This document shows, piece after piece, positions 1-7,707 of a stretch of DNA of 19,667 bases (position 1 is the stretch's first letter; every line of letters begins with the position of its first letter). The position numbers were made by a program, and so were the translations under genes. The notes beneath the pieces are model-generated. The model made no database searches, was not told where the DNA came from, and worked only from the letters and a program-made list of their open reading frames with translations. This DNA comes from an uncultured Myxococcales bacterium (GTDB lineage: Bacteria > Myxococcota_A > Polyangia > Polyangiales > Polyangiaceae), in NCBI GenBank assembly GCA_937998045.1, contig CALKVG010000054.1:1-19667 (forward strand), written 5' to 3'.

Positions 1-1
1 G

Positions 2-616
2 GCGGAGGTCGCGCGCGCCGTCGGCGATCGGCGCGTCGAGGTTGCTTGCCACGACCACAACCGCGGAGTCGGCGCGGCGATCGCGACCGGCTACGCGCGC
101 GCGGCGGCGGCTGCCGGCGGCGGCCGCGATGCGTTCGTCGTCATGGCCGGCGACGGGCAGATGGACCCGCGCGACCTCCCGTCGCTGGTCGATCCGATCG
201 CCGCCGGTCGAGCCGACTACGTCAAGGGGAACCGCTTCGCGTCGCCCGCCTTGTCGCGCGCTATGCCCATCGCGCGTCGCGTCGCCGGGCTCGCCTTCTC
301 GCGCCTTACGTCGCTGGCCATCGGCGCGCGTATCTCCGACAGCCAGTGTGGATATACGGCGATCTCGCGTGAAGCTTGCGCGCGCATCGATCTCGGCTCG
401 CTGTGGCCCGGCTACGGGTACCCCAACGATCTCCTCTCGCAGCTTGCGGTTCGCGGTCTGCGCATCGCGGAGGTGCCCGTCCTGGGGGTCTACGCCGACG
501 AGGTGAGCCGCCTCAAGCCGCGGCACGTGCCCGTCGTCGCCGCGCTGGTGGCGCGCGCCTGGACGAGAAGGATGCGCGCGATGGTCCTCGCCCGGTCCAG
601 GGGGCTCAGCTCTTGA
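2..616 (+). CDS. Glycosyltransferase family 2 (5'-truncated by window edge)
   Basis: The reading frame is open from the first bases of the window, so the true start lies upstream; 204 residues are visible. Early in the visible part is an N-R-G-V-G-x-A stretch, and VVMAGDGQMDP follows near residues 46-56. Both fit the nucleotide-sugar binding and DxD-like region of GT2 enzymes of the dolichyl/polyprenyl-phosphate mannose synthase type. Further on, 'KGNRF', 'DSQCGY' and 'DEVSRLKP' match the conserved C-terminal half of these enzymes. Such proteins transfer a sugar from a nucleotide donor to a lipid or polysaccharide acceptor at the cytoplasmic membrane. The C-terminus is short and shows no clear membrane helix. 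The gene converges on purB and their 3' ends overlap by 11 bp. Family is confident; donor and acceptor cannot be told. Confidence 0.87.
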   Translation, partial: AEVARAVGDRRVEVACHDHNRGVGAAIATGYARAAAAAGGGRDAFVVMAGDGQMDPRDLPSLVDPIAAGRADYVKGNRFASPALSRAMPIARRVAGLAFSRLTSLAIGARISDSQCGYTAISREACARIDLGSLWPGYGYPNDLLSQLAVRGLRIAEVPVLGVYADEVSRLKPRHVPVVAALVARAWTRRMRAMVLARSRGLSS

Positions 617-1904
617 GCGCTCGCTCGAGGATCGCGGGGACGTGCGAGAGGGCGCGATCGAGGTCGAAGACCTCGGCGAGCTTCGCTGGACCGAGCCTGC
701 TGCTGACGTCGGGATCGGCGGCCAGCAGGTCGCGGAAGCGGCCTTCGCCGCGCCACGCGCGCATCGCGTTGCGCTGTACGAAGACGTAAGCCTCCTGACG
801 CGGCAGCCCTGCCTCGACCAGCGCCAGAAGGACGCCCTCGCTGAAGTAAAGCTCGGCGGCGCGTTCGACGTTGCGCGCCATGTTCTCAGGGTAGGCGACG
901 AGCCCGTCGACGAGGCTCGTCGCGCGATCCAGCATGAACCCGAGCGTCGCCGTTGCGTTGGGGGCGATCATCCGCTCGACCGACGAATGGGAGATGTCTC
1001 GCTCGTGCCAGAGGGCGACGTCCTCGAGGGCCGGAATGACTGTCGACCGCACCACGCGGGCGAGACCGCACAGGTTCTCGCTAGCGATGGGGTTCCGCTT
1101 GTGGGGCATGGCGCTCGAGCCCTTCTGCCCCACGGTGAATGCCTCCTCGGCCTCGGCTACTTCGCTGCGCTGCCAGTGGCGCACGTTCGTCGCGAGGCGC
1201 TCGATGCTCGCCGCGGCGAGCGCCAGGGCGGCGAAGAACGCCGCGTGCCGGTCGCGCGCCACGACCTGCGTCGCGACCGTCTCCGGCTCCAGGCCGAGGC
1301 GCGCAAGCGCGCGCTTCTCGATCTCGGGCGACAGGTGGGCGTAGGTCCCGACCGCGCCGGCGATCTTGCCGACGGCGATCTCGCGACGGGCGGCATGGAT
1401 GCGCGCCCGGGCGCGCGCGATCTCGGCGTGGTGGCCGGCGAGGGCGAGACCGAAGGTGATCGGTTCGGCGAAGATGCCGTGGCTCCGGCCCATCATCGGG
1501 GTTTTCGTGTGCTCGCGCGCGCGCCGGGCGAGGGCCTCGAGCAGCCGGTCGGAGCGGACGACCAGCTTGTCGGCGGCGTCGCGAAGGAGGATCGCGAGCG
1601 ACGTGTCGAGGACGTCGCTCGAGGTCATCCCGCGGTGTAGCCAGCGCGCCTCGGCGCCAACGAGCTCCTCGACATGGGTGAGGAAGGCGATGACGTCGTG
1701 CTTGGTGGTGCGCTCGATTTCGTCGATGCGCGCCGGATAGAGGACGAGGTCCTTGGCGCGAATCGCGGCGGCCGTTCCCTCGGGCACGAGGCCCGCGTCT
1801 TCCATAGCCTCGCACGCCGCCAGCTCGACGTCGAGCCACACGGCGAACCGGCGCGCCGGCGACCACAGCTCCGCGAAATCGGTCGGGGTATATCGAGGGA
1901 TCAC
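606..1904 (-). CDS. purB: Adenylosuccinate lyase
   Basis: PurB catalyses two beta-eliminations in purine synthesis: SAICAR to AICAR plus fumarate, and adenylosuccinate to AMP plus fumarate. The protein is 432 residues, normal for the Bacillus/Thermotoga-type enzyme. The fumarate-lyase signature GSSAMPHKRNP lies at about residues 262-272. Other family motifs are RTTKHD (65-70), TSSD (94-97) and GRSHG (139-143), which carries the catalytic His. The start chosen is a GTG giving V-I-P-R-Y-T-P, because family members begin at this motif; the frame is open further upstream but that stretch overlaps the SDR gene. No good Shine-Dalgarno precedes it. It lies 23 bp downstream of the SDR gene on the same strand and is probably co-transcribed with it. 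The 3' end overlaps the convergent glycosyltransferase. Confidence 0.95.
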   Translation of the reverse strand: MIPRYTPTDFAELWSPARRFAVWLDVELAACEAMEDAGLVPEGTAAAIRAKDLVLYPARIDEIERTTKHDVIAFLTHVEELVGAEARWLHRGMTSSDVLDTSLAILLRDAADKLVVRSDRLLEALARRAREHTKTPMMGRSHGIFAEPITFGLALAGHHAEIARARARIHAARREIAVGKIAGAVGTYAHLSPEIEKRALARLGLEPETVATQVVARDRHAAFFAALALAAASIERLATNVRHWQRSEVAEAEEAFTVGQKGSSAMPHKRNPIASENLCGLARVVRSTVIPALEDVALWHERDISHSSVERMIAPNATATLGFMLDRATSLVDGLVAYPENMARNVERAAELYFSEGVLLALVEAGLPRQEAYVFVQRNAMRAWRGEGRFRDLLAADPDVSSRLGPAKLAEVFDLDRALSHVPAILERALKS

Positions 1905-1927
1905 GGCCGCGCGCGTAGCACGCTGGC

Positions 1928-2644
1928 TCAGGCCCTGCCATATAGCGGCAGGGCAGCGCCCGAGACGTCGCGCGACTCGTCGCCGAGCAGGAACGCGACG
2001 ACGCCCGCGGCCGACGCGAGAGACACCCACTTCGACGGATCTGCCTTCGGCATGGCCGCGCGGTTGGCGGGCGTGTCGAGAGTGCTGGGCAGCAGCGCGT
2101 TCACACGCACGCCGTGCTCGAGGACCTCGGCGGCGACCGCCTCGGCGAGGGCGACGACGGCGGCCTTCGACGCGGCGTAGGCCGCGGCGCCCGCGCTCGT
2201 TGCCGGCTGGACCGCCGCGCGCGAGCCGACGACGACGATGCTCCCGCGCTTCTGCGCGACCATCGCCGGGAGGACGGCGCGCAGCGAGCGATAGACCGTG
2301 TCGAGGTTGGCGCCCATCATCGCGCGCCAGACGTCGTCGGTCGTCTCCTCGTGCAGCCGCTTCCCCCCGCGCCACCCGCCGGCGATGAACGCGGCCCTCG
2401 TCGGTGCGGCGCCGAGCTCGCGCGCGATGCGCGGCGTTGCCTCCACCCAGGTCGACTCCTGCGCGATGTCCCCGGCCACGACGCATGCCCCGCCGACCGA
2501 GACGGCCAGCTGTTCGAGACGCTCGCGCGCCTGCGGACCGTCGGCGAGAGCCAGCTTGTACCCGCGCGTCGACAGCTCCCGAGCAACCGCGGCTCCGAGC
2601 GCTCCACCGGCCCCGGTTACGAGCGCAACCTCTTCTCCTGCCAT
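1928..2644 (-). CDS. SDR-family oxidoreductase, dihydropteridine-reductase-like
   Basis: This is a 238-residue short-chain dehydrogenase/reductase. The N-terminal Rossmann motif TGAGGALG is at residues 10-17, the catalytic Y-x-x-x-K is Tyr156/Lys160, and a likely catalytic Ser is at 141. The usual N-N-A-G after strand 4 is replaced by IAGGWRGG (about 87-94). The C-terminal segment LPSTLDTPANRAAMPKAD (about 185-202) resembles, from memory, the corresponding stretches of animal quinonoid dihydropteridine reductase (AGGWAGG; LPVTLDTPMNRKSMPEAD). I infer an NAD(P)H-dependent reductase in that subgroup; the substrate (pterin or other) is unproven. It lies directly upstream of purB on the same strand. 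It is also 85 bp downstream of the sigma-factor stop, in the same direction. No strong ribosome-binding site is visible. Confidence 0.85.
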   Translation of the reverse strand: MAGEEVALVTGAGGALGAAVARELSTRGYKLALADGPQARERLEQLAVSVGGACVVAGDIAQESTWVEATPRIARELGAAPTRAAFIAGGWRGGKRLHEETTDDVWRAMMGANLDTVYRSLRAVLPAMVAQKRGSIVVVGSRAAVQPATSAGAAAYAASKAAVVALAEAVAAEVLEHGVRVNALLPSTLDTPANRAAMPKADPSKWVSLASAAGVVAFLLGDESRDVSGAALPLYGRA

Positions 2645-2729
2645 GGTGTCCGAGAGCCTATCTCGGCTATCGCCGCAAGGCGGAGGTAATGTCCCGAATA
2701 GCGGGCCCCCGCGACCGCGACTCAGGAAA

Positions 2730-3539
2730 CTACGCAGCGATGTCCCGCATCTCCTCGAGCTTGGCTCGCAGCTTTCCGCACGCGCGCTCCTCGATCTGGC
2801 GCACGCGCTCCTTGCTCACGCCGAGCTTCACGCCGAGCTCCTGCAGCGTTCGCGGGTCGTCGCTCATCAGCCGCTCGCGAACGATCAGGCGCTCGCGCTC
2901 GGTAAGCTCGTTCAGCGCGTCGCCCACCGCCGCCTTCGCCAGCCTGCGGCGCTGGAGCGCGCTCGCTTCGTCCTCGGGAGTGGGCGCCGCGCCGGCCACC
3001 CGGTCGAGCATCGAGCCGTGCTCGTCGCTGTGCGCGTCCAGGCTCGCCTCGCGGGCGGCCAGGATCGGCAGGAGCTGCTCGGCCCGTTCGCGCGACATGC
3101 CGCTCGCCAGAGCGAGCGCCTTTGCGTCGCTCTCACGGGTCTTACGGTATGCACGGAGCGCGCGTCGCTCGGCCTTGGTGGTGCCCAGGCGCACGACGCG
3201 ATACGCGCGGACGACGTAGTCGCGGATCTCCGCGCGGATCCAGTAGGCAGCGTACGTGGCGAGCCGGCAATCGCGATCCAGGTCGAACTTCGCGGCGGCG
3301 CGGAGCAGGCCGATGTTCCCCTGCTGCACGATATCCTCGAGCGGCACGCCCCAGCGGCGGTACTCGAGCGCGATCGTGATGACGAACGGCAGGCACGCAG
3401 TGACCAGCGTGTCGCCGGCGCGCTTGTCTCCTGCGCGCCAACGGCGCGTAAGCTCGCGTTCAGCCTCTCGATCAAGCGGCACGATGTCCGAAACGCTGCT
3501 CCGGTACGCGCGCACCGCGTGGCTCTCGTTCGCCAGCAT
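2730..3539 (-). CDS. RpoH/SigB-like alternative RNA polymerase sigma-70 factor
   Basis: The protein is 269 residues from the chosen start. Region 2 spans about 25-115: 'RACLPFV'-like core, 'PLEDIVQQGNIGLLRAA', 'KFD', then 'LATYAAYWIRAEIRDYV', the -10 recognition helix. Region 4 is at the C-terminus (about 205-265), with 'LTERERLIV', 'TLQELGVKLGVSKERVRQIEERA', the -35 recognition helix-turn-helix. The GTTKAERRALRAYRK stretch sits where RpoH proteins carry the RpoH box but does not match it well, so it may belong to the RpoH-related SigB/SigC group of myxobacteria. The frame is open 37 codons further upstream, but ATG at 3539 is preceded by AAAGGAGT six bases away, which fixes the start. It should direct core polymerase to stress or developmental promoters; the regulon cannot be read here. 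Confidence 0.9.
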   Translation of the reverse strand: MLANESHAVRAYRSSVSDIVPLDREAERELTRRWRAGDKRAGDTLVTACLPFVITIALEYRRWGVPLEDIVQQGNIGLLRAAAKFDLDRDCRLATYAAYWIRAEIRDYVVRAYRVVRLGTTKAERRALRAYRKTRESDAKALALASGMSRERAEQLLPILAAREASLDAHSDEHGSMLDRVAGAAPTPEDEASALQRRRLAKAAVGDALNELTERERLIVRERLMSDDPRTLQELGVKLGVSKERVRQIEERACGKLRAKLEEMRDIAA

Positions 3540-3545
3540 CGCCGC

Positions 3546-3553
3546 ACTCCTTT
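3546..3553 (-). promoter_or_regulatory. Ribosome-binding site of the sigma-factor gene
   Basis: AAAGGAGT on the minus strand, six bases before ATG 3539. It is near-consensus and decides this start over the upstream in-frame ATGs. Confidence 0.8.
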
Positions 3554-3703
3554 CGGCCCCCGCCCGGCTGGACGGCGGGTGCACGGCCGGTGCCATTCGT
3601 AACGAGCGAGAATCGCGCGAGTCACGTAAATGATGCGCGCAACGGCGCACTGCGGCGCGGCTGCGAAACGCAACCTTTGCGCGATCGACCGCCGGGAGAG
3701 GGT

Positions 3704-3730
3704 GCCGGCGTGGTTGGCTGCGACGCCGGC
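3704..3730 (-). terminator. GC-rich stem-loop just downstream of the MBL-fold gene
   Basis: An 8-bp perfect stem (GCCGGCGT / ACGCCGGC) with an 11-base loop lies 13 bases past the stop codon of the MBL-fold gene. There is no U-tract, so it would be at most a non-canonical or Rho-assisted terminator or mRNA 3' stabiliser. The rest of 3554-3743 holds nothing I recognise, although the promoter of the sigma gene should lie there. Confidence 0.3.
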
Positions 3731-3743
3731 CGATCGCCTCGTT

Positions 3744-4589
3744 TCAGACGTCGATCGTCAGTCCCTCGTGCGCCGCGAGCGAATCGGGGAACACCTCGCG
3801 CGCGCGCCGCTCTTTGTCGCGGACGGCGGGGTCTCCTTGAGTGGGGTCGTGGTGGAAGAGGACCAGGCGACGCGCGCCCGCCGCGCGCGCGATCTTTGCG
3901 CCCTCCTCGAAGGTGCTGTGTCCCCAGCCCTTCTTCGGTCCGCCGATGCCGCCTTTGCCGACGTACTCCTCGGGGGTGTACTGCGCGTCGTAGACGAGGA
4001 TGTCGGCGCCGCGCGCGAGACCGACGAGCTTTTCGTCGATGCGCCCTTCGTAGTGCTCCGTGTCGGTCGCGTACACGACCACCTTCCCGCCGTGCTCCAG
4101 GCGGAAGGCAAAGACCCCCTGCGGGTGGTTGCCGCTCGCAGTCGTCACCCGGGCGACGCCACCGGCCCCGTCGTCGATTTCGACGGTCTCTCCTTCGCGG
4201 AGATCGCGAAAGATCATCTTGGCGCCCATGGCGGTCAGGTGCACCGGGAAGTTCGGATGATCCATCTGCCCGGCGAGGGTCTCTTCGAGGGTCCGCGACA
4301 CGTTGTTGCCGCCGTACAGGTGAAAGACGTTGCCGGCGACGAAGGCCGGCTCGAAAAAGGGGAAGCCCTGGATATGGTCCCAGTGCACGTGGCTGAAGAA
4401 CATGTGGGCGGTGATGGGCATCTCCTTCTGCAGCTTCTTGCCGAGGAGGCGCAGGCCGGTTCCGCCGTCGAAGATGAGGATCGCCTTGTTGGCGCGGACC
4501 TCCACGCAGCTCGTGTTGCCTCCGAACTGAACCGTGTTTGGCCCGGGCGTGGGGATGCTGCCGCGGACTCCCCAGAACGTCATCTGCAT
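3744..4589 (-). CDS. MBL-fold metallo-hydrolase (PhnP/cyclic-phosphodiesterase-like)
   Basis: This is a 281-residue metallo-beta-lactamase-fold hydrolase. The N-terminus has 'TFWGVRGSIPTPGP' and 'GGNTSC', typical of the subgroup near PhnP phosphoribosyl cyclic phosphodiesterase and RNase Z-like enzymes. The metal-binding motif H67-x-H69-x-D71-H72 is intact. 'ATDTEHY' supplies the bridging Asp, 'GWGHSTFEEG' another His, and 'LFHHDP' the last metal His. It is therefore expected to be an active, probably cytosolic, dinuclear-metal phosphodiesterase or related hydrolase; the substrate is unknown. An upstream ATG at 4649 is in frame. ATG 4589 is preferred because the family's conserved region starts at once and AGGAG lies 11 bases upstream, a slightly long spacing. 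The gene is divergent from the DUF218/HEAT gene across about 85 bp. Confidence 0.9.
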   Translation of the reverse strand: MQMTFWGVRGSIPTPGPNTVQFGGNTSCVEVRANKAILIFDGGTGLRLLGKKLQKEMPITAHMFFSHVHWDHIQGFPFFEPAFVAGNVFHLYGGNNVSRTLEETLAGQMDHPNFPVHLTAMGAKMIFRDLREGETVEIDDGAGGVARVTTASGNHPQGVFAFRLEHGGKVVVYATDTEHYEGRIDEKLVGLARGADILVYDAQYTPEEYVGKGGIGGPKKGWGHSTFEEGAKIARAAGARRLVLFHHDPTQGDPAVRDKERRAREVFPDSLAAHEGLTIDV

Positions 4590-4600
4590 TTCGTCCGTGG

Positions 4601-4605
4601 CTCCT
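4601..4605 (-). promoter_or_regulatory. Likely ribosome-binding site of the MBL-fold gene
   Basis: AGGAG on the minus strand, 11 bases before ATG 4589. It supports this start over ATG 4649, though the spacing is longer than usual. Confidence 0.5.
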
Positions 4606-4674
4606 GTCGGGCTGGGGCGGGCTACGACTCTCCGAGCGTACCTCGGCACGGCGAAGAAAGGTATTCCTGTCCTC

Positions 4675-7320
4675 GTGGAGGACCTCAGCGCGATCGTGGT
4701 CCTCGGCTGCCGCGCGGTTCTCGACGAAGCGGGCCGGCTTCGTCCGGGGGCCCTCGCTGGCCGGATTGATGCCGCGGCGCGGCTTTATGAGCTGCGCGGG
4801 GTGGCCCGGACGGTGGTCGTAACGAGCGGGGGACGGCGGTGGGAGGGTGGAGTCGAGGCTGACGTCATGCAGCGCGAGCTCGTCCTCCGAGGAGTGCCCG
4901 AGCGAGCGATCGTTCGGGAAAGATGCTCGCTCTCGACGCGAGACAACGCGAGGTTCGTCTTCGAGGCGCTCGCCCGTCGGGCGCGGGAGCGGGAAACGGT
5001 CGCTCTTGTCACGTGCGACTGGCACATGCCGCGCGCCAGTGGGCTCTTTCGGCGCGTCGGTCTAGTCATCGAGACGGTCTCCGCCCCGTCGAGCCCGACC
5101 CCCCTGCGTACGCGCGTGTGGCGGCGCGCGCGAGAGACCTTCCTCCGGTGCCTGGCCGTGACGCTCCTCGCCCTCGTCTCGGCGTGCTCGCGTCGCGCTT
5201 CGCCGCTGCCGGAGGCCTCCTCCGCAGGATCTGCGGCCCCCGCCGCCGGCGCTTTCGACCTCTCCGTTCTCGCGAGGGCCGAGGACCTGCGCCGTGCGCG
5301 CGACGTTCCCGCGACCGCGCGGCGCGACCACGATCCGGCCGTCCGCCGCCGGGCAGCTCGCGCGCTCGCGCGCATCCTCGACGCCGACGACAAGCCGCTG
5401 CTCGTCGCACTCGACGACGACGACGACGAGGTGATCGCCTGGGCCGCGTACGGGCTCGGCGAGTCGTGTCGCGCCTCCGAGGAGGTTGCGCGAGCGCACG
5501 TCCGCGCGCTGGCGGCGCGGCTCGCGTCTCTTGATCCGTCGCGCCCCAGGCAGGGACGACTCGACGTGTACGCGACGCTCCTGCGGGCCCTCGGACGATG
5601 CGGCGGCGACGAAGCCGAGCAGACGCTCACCGCGTGGCTTCGCCGACAGGGGAGCGCGCCGGAAGCAGCGGCTTATGCCTTGGCGGACATCGCCTCGAGG
5701 CGCGGCTCGCTCTCCGTGGAGTCGACGGCGGCGCTGCTCGAGGCGGCCGAGCGCTCGCCTCCGCTCGACGCGGCGCTTTACCCCTTCGCACGCTCGGAGC
5801 TCGGAAGCCGATCCGGCGTGCGCGCTCGTCTCCTCGCCGTGGCCCGGGCCGCGCTGGCTCGCGCAGGCCCGGCGCGCACCTTTGCCGTGCGCGCCCTCGG
5901 CCGGTCCGGCAGCGTCGACGCGGCCGCCGACCTGGAGACCGTTCTCGCCTCGGACGCGTTCGCCCCTGCGGAGCGCGCCGAGGCGGCGCACGCGCTCGCA
6001 GCCTTGCGCAAGGCAGGGCAGTCCGCACTCGGCGATGCGCTCCACGTGCTCGCGCCGCTCGCGCTCGACGGTCGCGCGCTGGGAGACCCCTTCGGCGTGC
6101 TCCTCGCCACACTCGAGGCGTTGACCGATCCGCCCCGTAACGCCGACGCGGACCTCGCGTCGATCGCGCGCCTGCGGCCGGCGGATCCTGCCGCGGCCCC
6201 CGCGCTCGTGCGCGCCTCGGCGTTGCGATGCGCCGCGGCCGTCCGGCTCGCCCGCGGAGCGTGGGACACCGAAGCCCTCCGCGGCTGCGACGTGGGCGAC
6301 GGGGAGGCCGGCGAGCGCGCACGGCTCGCCATACTCGACGCTGGTACCATGGCGCAGGCGCGCCGGTCGGCGTGGATCGCGCTGGCCGGTTCGAAGCACG
6401 TGCGCGTCCGGGAGGCGGCTCTCGAAGCCGTCGAGCGCCATCCCGAGCTGGGCGATGCGGCGATCGGGGCGCTGGGCGACGCCCTCGCGTCCCCGGAGGC
6501 AGGCGTCGTCGCGACGGCAGCCCAGGTGGTCGCCGCGCACCCGGAGCGTGTGCTGGTACTCGCGGTGAGGGAGCGACGCGCGGCCCTCGACCCGCGCTCT
6601 CCCCCGCCCGGCCCCACCGCCGCGCACGAACCGGACGCGCGCATCGCGACGGCGCTTCGCGCGGCCATCGCCCGACCCTGGGCCGAGGATCTCGTCGAGA
6701 CGCGGGTCGCGCTCGTCGACGCGTCGCTCGCGCTCGGCCTCGAGGAGGGGCGCGCCTTTGCGCTGGCCGCGTGCCGGGACGCAAATGCCACGGTCCGCGC
6801 TCGCGCGCAAAAGGCGCTCGCCGCCGCCGGGACGAGGGACGCCAGCTGTCCGATGCCTTCCGCGGTCTCCGAGCCGGCTCCCGAGGTCGGCCACGAGCTC
6901 ACCCGCCCGGTGCGTGTCACGTTCGAGACGGACGCCGGCCCGCTCGGCGTGCGGTTCGATCCCGCCTTCGCGCCCGTCGCGGCCACCCGCTTCGTCGCGC
7001 TGGCGCGCTCGGGGTTTTACACGGGTGTGGCGTTCCACCGCGTCGTGCCCGGGTTCGTCGTTCAGTTCGGGGATCGCGGTGGCGACGGCTACGGCGGCTC
7101 GGGGCGGCTCCTACGGTGCGAGACGTCTCCCGTTCCGTTCCAGGCGCTCGACGTGGGCGTCGCCCTCGCGGGGCGCGACACCGGCTCGAGCCAGATCTTC
7201 GTGACGCTCGCTCGGCAGCCGCACCTCGACGGCGAATACGCCTGGATCGGAGGTGCAGAAGGCAATTGGGACGGCGTCGTGGAGGGGGACGTGGTACGCG
7301 ACGTCCACGTAGAGGAGTAA
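4675..7320 (+). CDS. DUF218/YdcF-like domain fused through a lipobox-type membrane segment to HEAT repeats and a cyclophilin PPIase
   Basis: One uninterrupted frame (881 residues from the GTG at 4675) carries three modules. Residues 5-150 are a DUF218 (ElyC/SanA/YdcF) domain: 'AIVVLGC', 'VVTSGG', 'GVP..AI.RERCSLSTRDNARF' and 'CDWHMPRA' (Asp115, His117). Residues 142-171 are basic, then hydrophobic, and end in V-S-A-C, a good lipobox with Cys171. Residues of about 190-740 are Ala/Leu/Arg-rich helical HEAT-like repeats ('DPAVRRRAARALARI', 'HVRVREAALEAV'). Residues of about 746-881 are a cyclophilin domain with 'FHRVVPGFVVQFGD' (787 on), 'GSSQIFVTLA' and 'HLDGEY'. The start is uncertain: ATG 4534 would overlap the divergent MBL gene, and GTG 4675 has only a distant AAGAAAGG. 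The C-terminal part may also be made separately from GTG 5116. The next gene starts 3 bp downstream. Confidence 0.8.
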   Translation: MEDLSAIVVLGCRAVLDEAGRLRPGALAGRIDAAARLYELRGVARTVVVTSGGRRWEGGVEADVMQRELVLRGVPERAIVRERCSLSTRDNARFVFEALARRARERETVALVTCDWHMPRASGLFRRVGLVIETVSAPSSPTPLRTRVWRRARETFLRCLAVTLLALVSACSRRASPLPEASSAGSAAPAAGAFDLSVLARAEDLRRARDVPATARRDHDPAVRRRAARALARILDADDKPLLVALDDDDDEVIAWAAYGLGESCRASEEVARAHVRALAARLASLDPSRPRQGRLDVYATLLRALGRCGGDEAEQTLTAWLRRQGSAPEAAAYALADIASRRGSLSVESTAALLEAAERSPPLDAALYPFARSELGSRSGVRARLLAVARAALARAGPARTFAVRALGRSGSVDAAADLETVLASDAFAPAERAEAAHALAALRKAGQSALGDALHVLAPLALDGRALGDPFGVLLATLEALTDPPRNADADLASIARLRPADPAAAPALVRASALRCAAAVRLARGAWDTEALRGCDVGDGEAGERARLAILDAGTMAQARRSAWIALAGSKHVRVREAALEAVERHPELGDAAIGALGDALASPEAGVVATAAQVVAAHPERVLVLAVRERRAALDPRSPPPGPTAAHEPDARIATALRAAIARPWAEDLVETRVALVDASLALGLEEGRAFALAACRDANATVRARAQKALAAAGTRDASCPMPSAVSEPAPEVGHELTRPVRVTFETDAGPLGVRFDPAFAPVAATRFVALARSGFYTGVAFHRVVPGFVVQFGDRGGDGYGGSGRLLRCETSPVPFQALDVGVALAGRDTGSSQIFVTLARQPHLDGEYAWIGGAEGNWDGVVEGDVVRDVHVEE
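5116..5187 (+). other. Internal lipoprotein-type signal with alternative GTG start
   Basis: GTG 5116 would begin V-W-R-R-A-R-E-T-F-L-R followed by CLAVTLLALVSA and Cys at 5185-5187. This is the n-region, h-region and lipobox of a bacterial lipoprotein signal, followed by a Ser/Ala/Pro-rich linker. If used as a start it gives a 734-residue HEAT-cyclophilin lipoprotein. If not, the segment is an internal membrane anchor. No Shine-Dalgarno precedes the GTG and no stop separates it from the DUF218 part. Confidence 0.55.
7312..7317 (+). promoter_or_regulatory. Ribosome-binding site for the small membrane protein, inside the preceding gene
   Basis: GAGGAG, six bases before ATG 7324, lies within the last codons of the HEAT/cyclophilin gene. 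It supports an operon and this start. Confidence 0.75.
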
Positions 7321-7323
7321 GTC

Positions 7324-7707
7324 ATGGGCCTCAGCGAAGGCGCGCAACATCGCATCGCGGTCGTGCTCGCGGACGTGCTCGGAGAACCGCTCGACGTCGC
7401 CCGCGAGGTGGCCGCGTTCCTCGACGGCTACCTGCGCCGCGTGCCGTTCATAGCCGCCCTCGGCTTGCGCGTGGTCGTCTGGGCGGTCACCTGGCTACCG
7501 CTGCTCTTCGTCGGCGTCCCCCTCACGGCGAACGCGCTGTCGTCGGGCGTGCGCGCGCGGTACATCCGGCGCTGGGCGCACTCGCGCGTCTACTTTCTGC
7601 GCGAAGGGTTCTACTTGCTGAAGGCGGTCGCGCTGATGGGCTGGGGCGTCCAGGCGGGCGTTCGTGCGCGCCTCGATCTGGGCCCGGTCGCGGCGGTGCG
7701 GCCGTGA
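7324..7707 (+). CDS. Small predicted membrane protein preceding a GMC oxidoreductase
   Basis: This 127-residue protein belongs to no family I recognise. Residues 1-40 look amphipathic ('HRIAVVLADVLGEPLDVAREVAAFLDGYLRR' region). Residues of about 41-72 are strongly hydrophobic (FIAALGLRVVVWAVTWLPLLFVGVPL), enough for one long or two short membrane helices. A basic stretch then follows (VRARYIRRWAHSR), and then a second, moderately hydrophobic segment (FYLLKAVALMGWGVQAGV). There is no signal cleavage site. It starts 3 bp after the HEAT/cyclophilin gene behind a strong ribosome-binding site, and its TGA overlaps the GTG of the GMC oxidoreductase by 4 bp. That coupling suggests it is a membrane partner or anchor of the oxidoreductase. 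This is inference from gene order only. Confidence 0.75.
   Translation: MGLSEGAQHRIAVVLADVLGEPLDVAREVAAFLDGYLRRVPFIAALGLRVVVWAVTWLPLLFVGVPLTANALSSGVRARYIRRWAHSRVYFLREGFYLLKAVALMGWGVQAGVRARLDLGPVAAVRP

Noticed and set aside
642..1640. Plus-strand open frame opposite purB
   Set aside because: Antisense shadow of a gene with an intact fumarate-lyase signature.
1848..1859. 12-bp perfect palindrome CCGGCGCGCCGG
   Set aside because: It lies inside purB codons, and such GC palindromes are expected by chance at this base composition.
5062..7038. Long minus-strand open frame opposite the HEAT/cyclophilin gene
   Set aside because: Arg/Gly-rich translation with no recognisable motif. It arises because high GC removes stop codons opposite a real gene.
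6228..7703. Upstream extension of the GMC oxidoreductase frame
   Set aside because: The frame is open but overlaps the HEAT/cyclophilin and small membrane protein genes. The protein before residue 1 at 7704 is Arg/Gly-rich noise.
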